Shown here: one piece after another, positions 53,836 through 59,809 of the stretch
How the letters are laid out: each line of letters begins with the position of its first letter
Position numbering within the stretch: position 1 is the first letter of the stretch
Translations under genes and position numbers: made by a program
The notes under the pieces: model-generated
Seen by the model: only the letters and a program-made list of their open reading frames with translations
Told to the model about the DNA's origin: nothing
Databases searched by the model: none
Assembly: GCA_017474455.1 (NCBI GenBank)
Contig: JAFVHP010000033.1
Coordinates: 84,970 to 148,969 of the forward strand
Length of the DNA: 64,000 nucleotides
DNA from: Lachnospiraceae bacterium
GTDB lineage: Bacteria; Bacillota; Clostridia; Lachnospirales; Lachnospiraceae
Reading direction: 5' to 3'

Positions 53836-53867
53836 AAAGGGCACGGATCAGATGCTCCGTGCCCTTT
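53836..53867 (-). terminator. Intercistronic hairpin between binding protein and ATPase genes
   Basis: A perfect 12-bp stem AAAGGGCACGGA/TCCGTGCCCTTT with an 8-nt loop and no T-run. It probably protects the 3' end of the binding-protein message or causes partial termination. Confidence 0.55.
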
Positions 53868-53935
53868 CATTATATCCTGTAATAAACCGTTTGTAATACA
53901 AGTTTGTAATTCAAACTTGTATCGAAGAATTCGTA

Positions 53936-55123
53936 TCAGTTAAGGCCTACGAAATCCTCGGGGGTCGTGCCGCCGAAGTTGGAAGCGGGAACGATCTCGC
54001 CGGCTTTGACCTTCGCAAATGCTTCGGAGACCTTCTCGATGGTGTCAGCGGAAAGCTGGCATCTGCCTTCTGCGGAAACAAATCCTGTGGAATCGGTGTC
54101 GGCGCCGAGCAGGGCGTTCTCACCCTTGAAAGTGCCGTCCTTGATCTTGTTCAGCTGAAGGGTGTCGTTCATGTCCATGACCTTAAGGCCGGAAGTAAGG
54201 ATGATGTTGGAATCGCCGTTTGCGCCGTCGTCATACTGGTCGACGTCGCAGCCGATAACGAAAACGCCTTCGGCTTCCTTGGCAGCTGTGAAGACGCCGT
54301 TGCCGGAACCGCCTGCAGCTACGAAGATGATGTCGCAGCCTTCGTCGATCAGAGCCTTGCCGACGATCTTGCCGGTCGCTTCGTCAGCGAAGGAACCGAC
54401 ATAGTTGCCGCCTACGTTCGCGCCGGTAACGTCTGTGCCTGCATAGGAAGCAAGCTCAACGATCTCGGCGGAAGAGCCGTAATACTTGTTGGCATAGTTG
54501 ACACCGCTCATGAAGCCCCACTGATAGTTGACGTTGGATGGATAAGCGATACCGTTGACGACAGCGACCTTGCCGGTCTTTGTCTCAAGGGCGGCAGCAA
54601 CGCCGGCAGCGAAACCGGATTCCTGCTCCTTGAACTGCATTGCGTAGACGTTGTCATAAGTCTGCTCATTGCCGTCGGCATCCGTAGGATAGGTGTCGAC
54701 CAGGATGAACTTCACGTCGGGGTTCTCACCGGCGATCGCGCCGATGCCCGCGAACTGGAAGCCGTCGCATACGATGACGTCATAGTCGGCAACGATGTCC
54801 TGTACGGTCTGGATGCAGGCGGAAACGTCGCCTGTTTCCTCACGGACAGGTGTGACCTTGGATTCAGGGTTCTCGGCGATGAAAGCAAGGATGCCTTCAT
54901 AGTTGTTCTGGTTGAAAGAACCGTCGTCAACGCCGGAAGGAGAAGATACGATCGCGATGTTGAGGGCTGCACCGCCTGCGGCTGCTTCAGCCGGAGCAGC
55001 TTCTTCGGCAGCGGGGGCTGCTTCAGCGGCGGGTGCGGATGAGGCTGCGGGAGCCGCACATCCTGCCAGAGTCATGGCAAGAACGCCTGCTGCAGCCAGT
55101 AAACTGATCAGTTTCTTTTTCAT
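53936..55123 (-). CDS. BMP-family nucleoside-binding lipoprotein
   Basis: A 395-residue lipoprotein of the BmpA/PnrA/NupN family. The signal peptide ends in LAGC and a 30-residue Ala/Pro/Glu linker follows. The binding domain starts LNIAIVSSPSGVDDGSFNQNNYEGI, the usual first strand. The conserved Asp-Asp-x-Ser-Phe-Asn and CDGFQFAGIGAIA also match. Later blocks are IIFVAAGGSGNGVF and VIGCDVDQY. It should capture purine or pyrimidine nucleosides for the importer encoded downstream. ATG 55123 follows AGGAGGTCATT; the frame runs 13 codons further upstream. First gene of the operon. Confidence 0.93.
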   Translation of the reverse strand: MKKKLISLLAAAGVLAMTLAGCAAPAASSAPAAEAAPAAEEAAPAEAAAGGAALNIAIVSSPSGVDDGSFNQNNYEGILAFIAENPESKVTPVREETGDVSACIQTVQDIVADYDVIVCDGFQFAGIGAIAGENPDVKFILVDTYPTDADGNEQTYDNVYAMQFKEQESGFAAGVAAALETKTGKVAVVNGIAYPSNVNYQWGFMSGVNYANKYYGSSAEIVELASYAGTDVTGANVGGNYVGSFADEATGKIVGKALIDEGCDIIFVAAGGSGNGVFTAAKEAEGVFVIGCDVDQYDDGANGDSNIILTSGLKVMDMNDTLQLNKIKDGTFKGENALLGADTDSTGFVSAEGRCQLSADTIEKVSEAFAKVKAGEIVPASNFGGTTPEDFVGLN

Positions 55124-55203
55124 AATGACCTCCTGTGAATTAGCGTGAATAAAAAAACACAAAAGAAATTATAGCACGTTTTATATGTCAAAAATACAGT
55201 TTG

Positions 55204-55881
55204 TTACTCCCCGGGCCTTCTCCAGAAATTGTCCTTTTCAAGGTCGGCTTCAGTCTCGTAAGGATACGGCGGGCGGAAGAAGAAATCCGTCTTCTTTTCT
55301 CCGCCGTAGAAAGTGGGATCGTAAGTGGAAGGACGGTCTGCTTCGGGACGCCCTTCGTTGCCGATGCCCGAACCCATCTTCACGCCGTCGAGATCCACCC
55401 ATGAATGGTGGTAGTCGCACAGCAGAAGGTGCGGGATGCGGAAATGCCAGAATTTCCACTCACCGTTGCTGTCCTTGATAAAGTCGACGGCATACAGGCC
55501 CCAGATCCAGAAAGCTTCGTTCCCTTCGCCGTTGGCATTGTGGCGCGTCTCCGTGCCGGGACTGATCCAGAGACCGTGCGCGGTCTGGCCGTCGCCCGCC
55601 ACTTCGATGATGTCCGTGGTCAGCGTATGCAGGGTCAGCATGCCCTTCGCGTCCCCTTCCATCGAATGGTGCCAGTCCACGAAGAAGGTCTCCACACCCT
55701 TGCGCCCGTCGAATACGCCGAAACCTTCGCAGTCGATCCAGATATCGTCCCTGTCCGCGAACATATCCGGCACCAGTTCCCAGACGCGGGAATAGGCGTA
55801 ATATTCATAGCGTGTCATCAGCTTGCGGCATTCGTTCTCATCGATCAGCTGACGGTATTTCTTTTCCAGTAATTCGTCCAT
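55204..55881 (-). CDS. NTF2/SnoaL-like protein
   Basis: A 225-residue protein with an N-terminal NTF2-like cone fold (residues 5-150): KLMTRYEYYAYSRVWELVPDMFADRDDIWIDCEGFGVFDGRKGVETFF and TLHTLTTDIIEVAGDGQTAHGLW are typical of the SnoaL-like group. The last 60 residues form an extra region rich in Phe, Tyr and Pro (DPTFYGGEKKTDFFFRPPYPY). Members act as isomerases, dehydratases or hydroxylases on small cyclic compounds. It is divergent from the 56142 gene, with which it shares a regulatory gap. ATG 55881 has GGGGAGG upstream. Confidence 0.78.
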   Translation of the reverse strand: MDELLEKKYRQLIDENECRKLMTRYEYYAYSRVWELVPDMFADRDDIWIDCEGFGVFDGRKGVETFFVDWHHSMEGDAKGMLTLHTLTTDIIEVAGDGQTAHGLWISPGTETRHNANGEGNEAFWIWGLYAVDFIKDSNGEWKFWHFRIPHLLLCDYHHSWVDLDGVKMGSGIGNEGRPEADRPSTYDPTFYGGEKKTDFFFRPPYPYETEADLEKDNFWRRPGE

Positions 55882-55974
55882 AGAAGACCTCCCCTTTAGG
55901 AATCAGCATAATAATCGTCCCGGTTTCCGATATCTGCCTGCGGCCCCATGCACCGCAAAACAGCGTCCAGAATG

Positions 55975-56060
55975 ATTATAGCAAGTATGCATTGGCGGGA
56001 AAACACACCTGTTATGAAAACCTTTCCCAGGAGGCAGTCCCCGGGGCATCATGCTATAAT
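55975..56060. promoter_or_regulatory. Divergent extended -10 promoters
   Basis: TGCTATAAT occurs twice. On the minus strand the TATAAT is at 55975-55980, toward the NTF2-like gene. On the plus strand it is at 56055-56060, toward the alpha/beta-barrel gene. Neither has a clear -35 box. Confidence 0.5.
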
Positions 56061-56141
56061 ATATCTATAGTTTTTTTCTAAACCCTGAAACGAAGGGGAG
56101 ATAACAATGCCGCCTGCAAAGGGCGAGGAATGGAGAGTATT

Positions 56142-56936
56142 ATGAGTGAACTGTTTCCCACAAAGCTGATCTATCTGGAAGCCTTAAGAGGCGCAAAAGA
56201 TACAGAAGTTTCCCACATGAACCGCTGGTATGACAAAGTCTGGATCCCGGCTGTAAGGGAACTTCCCGGCGTAGTCAGCGTTCACCGCTATATCTTCGAA
56301 GCCGGCGAAGTTCCGGATTTCTTCAAGCCTCTTGAAGCGGACGGACGCCGCTACCTGACATTCTACCGCCTCAGTACGGACGATCCGGAAGGCACAGCCG
56401 CCTCGATCCGTGATCTCTGGGAAAAGAGAGATGAACTTTCCTCCCGCCCCGGCGTGAAATGCCTGCCGGAACAGATGTATGTGGCACCCGGCATCGAAGT
56501 GCTGGACCATGTCCTTCTGCAGTTTGAAGCCTTAAGACAGAGCATCCGCCCGCTGGACCGCGCGGTCCCCACACATCTGCCGGACGGTATGCCTGAAGCA
56601 TTTGTCATGATCTCCAATTCCTGCTATAAGAAGAATCTGCCGATCCAGGACGACTGGTGGGTCTATACACATGCCCACGACCTTATGGAGACGCCCGGAT
56701 ATACCCAGTGCTCACGTTTCCACAGCCTGGACAAGGACATCGATGCCGGTGAAGTCGCTGCGGTCAACATCTATGAGATCGACGCCGAAGACCCGCACGC
56801 GACAAACAGCCAGAATGTCCGGGACGACGTGGAACGCTTTGCCCAGGGCAGAGTACTCGCTATCGACGGACCTGCGCTGAAAGGCATGCAGTTCATGGGC
56901 ATTTTCCATCACTGGGATATCGCGTCCGCGTTCTGA
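56142..56936 (+). CDS. Tandem dimeric alpha/beta-barrel-like protein, function unknown
   Basis: A 264-residue soluble protein that looks like two ferredoxin-like halves. The first has HMNRWYDKVWIPAVRELPGVVSVHRY and the second DDWWVYTHAHDLMETPGYTQCSRFH. These share a W-Y/W, x-x-P-G-V/Y and R-Y/F-H pattern as in EthD or dimeric alpha/beta-barrel proteins. A role in degrading an aromatic or cyclic compound is possible because its divergent neighbour is SnoaL-like. ATG 56142 has GGAGAG upstream; ATG 56130 is an alternative. A strong terminator follows. Confidence 0.65.
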   Translation: MSELFPTKLIYLEALRGAKDTEVSHMNRWYDKVWIPAVRELPGVVSVHRYIFEAGEVPDFFKPLEADGRRYLTFYRLSTDDPEGTAASIRDLWEKRDELSSRPGVKCLPEQMYVAPGIEVLDHVLLQFEALRQSIRPLDRAVPTHLPDGMPEAFVMISNSCYKKNLPIQDDWWVYTHAHDLMETPGYTQCSRFHSLDKDIDAGEVAAVNIYEIDAEDPHATNSQNVRDDVERFAQGRVLAIDGPALKGMQFMGIFHHWDIASAF

Positions 56937-56978
56937 TATTCCACAATAAGATCTATAACCCAATAACATGATGCTTCA

Positions 56979-57015
56979 AAAAACAGAGTTTACGGTGCCG
57001 TAAACTCTGTTTTTA
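56979..57015 (+). terminator. Terminator of the alpha/beta-barrel gene
   Basis: An almost perfect palindrome AAAAACAGAGTTTACGG/CCGTAAACTCTGTTTTT with a short central loop. Confidence 0.85.
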
Positions 57016-57154
57016 TGTGCTGGCTTCATATGTTGCCTTTATGTGCTGGCTTCATATGTTGCCTTTATGTGCTGCGTTTATATGCTGCGTTTATGAGCTG
57101 CCTTTGTGTGTTGCGTTTTGTGCTTGCCTTTACGTGCTGCATTTATGCATTGCG
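57012..57154. repeat. 13-bp minisatellite, eleven copies
   Basis: Units like TTTATGTGCTGGC and TTCATATGTTGCC follow one another every 13 bp from 57012 to 57154. The first unit begins in the T-run of the preceding terminator. The length is not a multiple of three, and the frames it opens (Cys/Leu-rich) are not credible genes. The rest of the gap to 57540 shows only short GGCTTCTGACC repeats near 57220-57255. Confidence 0.85.
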
Positions 57155-57557
57155 TTGCTTCATTGTGCGTTGTTGCATTGCGGGCGCCGTAACGGCTTCG
57201 GATCGGATTCGGACCGGTTTCTGATCGGCTTCTGACCGGCTTCTGACCGGCTTCTGTGCGGCCGCGATCAGGAATTCATACTATTGTGGCCGCTCACCAG
57301 GAAGGCTGGTCGCCTTCTTTTGCCATGTATATTGTGGCGTTGGCGGATACATCCGCTCAATTTGTCAGATGTGTCCGCTGCCGGATCGCGTTTTCACCGG
57401 ATTATCCGGTGACTTTGATCTGTGAGATCCGTCAGGAAGCCAGATCAGGCGGACGAAGAGAGAGATTTCTGCTTATGTAACCGCTGCAGCCGGGATCCTG
57501 CCGGAGCTGATGGGCCTGAAATGCGGTCTTTCAGCGGTCACATTTGTCCATATCAAT

Positions 57558-57624
57558 GGTTGTAACCTCTGTAACGCAGGTCTGACTGACAAAAATCAGC
57601 GGTTGTAACTGCTGTAACGCAGGT
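57558..57624. repeat. 43-bp direct repeat, two copies
   Basis: GGTTGTAAC followed by CTGTAACGCAGGT begins at 57558 and 57601. The copies differ at two positions in 24. They lie 46 bp upstream of the CIRCE element. Confidence 0.6.
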
Positions 57625-57669
57625 TCGCCCATCAAAACAAAATAGCAAAAATAAAAAATCCATAAATTG

Positions 57670-57711
57670 TTAGCACTCACTCTTGACGAGTGCTAACAAG
57701 AGTGGTATAAC
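57670..57711 (+). promoter_or_regulatory. CIRCE operator overlapping the hsp20 promoter
   Basis: TTAGCACTC, nine bases, GAGTGCTAA (57670-57696) is a perfect CIRCE element, the binding site of the heat-shock repressor HrcA. The -35 TTGACG (57683-57688) lies inside it, and the -10 TATAAC (57706-57711) follows at 17 bp. HrcA binding would block RNA polymerase until heat or misfolding relieves it. Confidence 0.93.
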
Positions 57712-57827
57712 ACAATCAGAACAAGGGAACAGAGAAGACCCGGATCGATCTAAACCCTCCTTCCCATTGCTCGGAACAGTATCTATCGTTTCAGAGTAAA
57801 AAGAGTAAAGATAAGGAGGTAAGCATT

Positions 57828-58277
57828 ATGTTGATGCCCAGTATTTTTGGAGAGAATTTATTTGACGATTGGTTTGATTTCCCGGATTTCAGAGATTTCG
57901 ACCGCACGGAGAGGAAGCTTTACGGCAGGCATTCGGACAGACTCATGAAGACGGATGTCCATGAGCAGGAAGACCATTATGAAGTCGATATAGACCTGCC
58001 CGGCTTTAAGAAAGAAGATATCAATCTTGAACTGAACAACGGTTACCTGACGGTCAGCGCGGCCAAGTCGCTGGATAAGGACGAAAAGAACCTGAAAGGC
58101 AAAGTGATCAGGCAGGAACGTTACTCAGGCGCGATGCAGAGAAGCTTCTATGTAGGCGAAGGCATACAGGAAGAAGATATCAAGGCGAAGTTCGAACACG
58201 GAGTCCTGAACCTGATCGTTCCGAAGAAGGATGTACACAAGATCCCTGAAAAGAAGACCATAATGATCGAGGGCTGA
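57828..58277 (+). CDS. hsp20: Hsp20/alpha-crystallin small heat-shock protein
   Basis: A 149-residue ATP-independent chaperone that holds unfolding proteins. A short N-terminal arm (MLMPSIFGENLFDDWFDFPDF) leads to the alpha-crystallin domain, about residues 40-130: DVHEQEDHYEVDIDLPGFKKEDINLELNNGYLTVSAAK. The family signature is in KFEHGVLNLIVPKK (the G-x-L and I-x-I/V pattern), with oligomer-forming IMIEG at the C-terminus. Its start has a perfect AAGGAGG site, and the promoter is controlled by CIRCE. It is monocistronic with its own terminator. Confidence 0.95.
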   Translation: MLMPSIFGENLFDDWFDFPDFRDFDRTERKLYGRHSDRLMKTDVHEQEDHYEVDIDLPGFKKEDINLELNNGYLTVSAAKSLDKDEKNLKGKVIRQERYSGAMQRSFYVGEGIQEEDIKAKFEHGVLNLIVPKKDVHKIPEKKTIMIEG

Positions 58278-58305
58278 CCACGGTCATGACCGAAAGATAA
58301 ATTAG

Positions 58306-58344
58306 AAATACCCCGCTGCACACCGATGCAGCGGGGTATTTTGT
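58306..58344 (+). terminator. Terminator of hsp20
   Basis: A perfect 15-bp stem (58306-58320 with 58327-58341), 6-nt loop CACCGA, T-run TTTTG. Confidence 0.85.
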
Positions 58345-58350
58345 AATTTG

Positions 58351-58404
58351 GATCATTTCAACCGTCCCGCTTTTGCGGGAAGGGGAATCTAGTGCGCCGG
58401 CACT
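58351..58404. repeat. Diverged fourth copy of the two-hairpin repeat
   Basis: GATCATTTCAACCG, then hairpin TCCCGC-TTTT-GCGGGA, AGGGGAATCT and the conserved palindromic core AGTGCGCCGGCACT. It matches the three copies at 7185-7395, but the outer arms of the second hairpin are lost. Like those, it lies between convergent genes. Confidence 0.75.
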
Positions 58405-58411
58405 GCTGGGT

Positions 58412-58882
58412 TTATTTGTGTGTCGCCTTATCTACGGCTTCCATTTCCTCAAACATTGCTTTCAGTCTTTCAGCAAATTCCGGCGGGAATCCCTCGCCGA
58501 ATTCCGTCTCGACGAATGCTTCGGTCATTTTGTTGGCCAGGTCATAGGCTACGATATTGCCGCCCATGGCAAGTACGTTGCAGTTGGTGATGGTCCTGGC
58601 CATTTTCGCCGTGTTGACGTTCTCCACAAGGCCGCAGTATACGCCGGGATAGCGGTTGGCCACGAGGTTGACGCCCATGCCGGATCCGCAGATGACGATG
58701 CCGAGGTCATATTCTTTCCTGGAGATCGCGCTGCCGACTGCGCTGCCGGCATCGATATAGCTCATAGGCTCCTCGGTGGTGACATCCGTGAAGTCATAGC
58801 CTTTGCTTTCCATGAATTTTACGACGCTGTTCTTTAAGTGTTCGCCTGATTTTTCGCCTGCGATGATGATCTTCTTGCCCAT
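58412..58882 (-). CDS. Divergent RpiB/LacA/LacB-family sugar-phosphate isomerase
   Basis: A 156-residue protein of the RpiB/LacAB fold. The phosphate/catalytic loop LGIVICGSGMGVNLVANRYPG keeps the catalytic cysteine (Cys65, equal to Cys66 of E. coli RpiB). The Asp-His pair of the first loop is Glu-Lys here (AGEKSG instead of CDHVG), and the region of the ring-opening His reads RTITNCNVLAMGG instead of RQHNDTNVLAFG. The substrate may therefore differ from ribose-5-phosphate. Start ATG follows AGGAAGAAT. It stands alone. Confidence 0.8.
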   Translation of the reverse strand: MGKKIIIAGEKSGEHLKNSVVKFMESKGYDFTDVTTEEPMSYIDAGSAVGSAISRKEYDLGIVICGSGMGVNLVANRYPGVYCGLVENVNTAKMARTITNCNVLAMGGNIVAYDLANKMTEAFVETEFGEGFPPEFAERLKAMFEEMEAVDKATHK

Positions 58883-58971
58883 ATTCTTCCTCCGGATGAA
58901 AGTGTTGTCTGGTTTATCTCCTTTATTCTATCGAAAAGCGGGTCAAAAGAATACCTGAAATTGCGCCGCGC

Positions 58972-59697
58972 TCAGAAACGGACCGGCAGGTAAGCCGCGA
59001 TCACGGCAAAGATGAGCGCCGGCAGAAGGTTGGCTACGCGGATCTTTTTTCCCCATACCAGGTTCAGTCCGACGCAGAAGATCAGGATCGAGCCGATCAG
59101 GGAGAGATAATCCATGGAAAGGTCGGTAAGCAGCGGCTTCAGGACAGTTGCTAAGAGCGTTACGCCCATCTCCAGCACGAAGACAGGGATGGCGGAGAAA
59201 ACGCAGCCCTTTCCGAGGGAGCAGGTCATGACCATGATGATGATCAGGTCCAGGATGCCCTTGGCCGCCAGCGTGGAATAATCTCCCGTTACGCCGTCCT
59301 GTATGGCGCCTACGATCGCCATGGCGCCGATGCAGACAGTCAGGGAAGCAGTAACGAAACCGTTTACGAAACCCTTGACGCCGGCGTTTCCGGTCTTTAT
59401 CTTCAGCCATTCGCCGAAGCGTTCGAAACCGCTTTCGATGCCGATGATCTCGCCGGTGAGACCGCCGAGGTACAGACAGGCGATGATGAGCATCGTGCCG
59501 CCGCCCGGCAGCGAGTCATCATAAATATCCAGCATATAGTGCAGGGCGCCGGAGATACCAAGGAACAGGACGCTGATCCCGCAGGCCATGGTCAGGGTCT
59601 CCTGATGGTGCGGCTTGAAAAGCCGGCCGAACAGATGCCCGAAAAGACCGCCGGCAAGAATGCAGCCGGTATTGATTATGGTTCCAAGACCGATCAT
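58972..59697 (-). CDS. DUF554 (YdfK-like) membrane protein
   Basis: A 241-residue protein with about seven membrane segments. The start MIGLGTIINTGCILAGGLFGHLFGRLFKP, the block ACLYLGGLTGEIIGIESGFERFGEWLK and the stretch CIGAMAIVGAIQDGVTGD are characteristic of DUF554. Its function is not established; transport has been suggested. ATG 59697 follows AAAGGAACTTTAGCTT. It lies alone, divergent from the large secreted protein. Confidence 0.88.
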   Translation of the reverse strand: MIGLGTIINTGCILAGGLFGHLFGRLFKPHHQETLTMACGISVLFLGISGALHYMLDIYDDSLPGGGTMLIIACLYLGGLTGEIIGIESGFERFGEWLKIKTGNAGVKGFVNGFVTASLTVCIGAMAIVGAIQDGVTGDYSTLAAKGILDLIIIMVMTCSLGKGCVFSAIPVFVLEMGVTLLATVLKPLLTDLSMDYLSLIGSILIFCVGLNLVWGKKIRVANLLPALIFAVIAAYLPVRF

Positions 59698-59719
59698 AAG
59701 CTAAAGTTCCTTTCATGCA

Positions 59720-59728
59720 TGGTATAAT
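59720..59728 (+). promoter_or_regulatory. Extended -10 promoter of the large secreted protein gene
   Basis: TGGTATAAT, an extended -10 box 81 bp before the start codon, with no clear -35. Confidence 0.45.
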
Positions 59729-59809
59729 TTAACCGGTACAGATAACCGAGTTTTCTTAAGGTCACCAGTGTTCCATTATAGCATTCACACCGAATGGGGG
59801 ATATATCGG

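Noticed and set aside
57256-57480. 74-codon frame upstream of the hsp20 region
   Set aside because: No ribosome site, odd composition and no recognisable family; the region is repeat-rich non-coding DNA.
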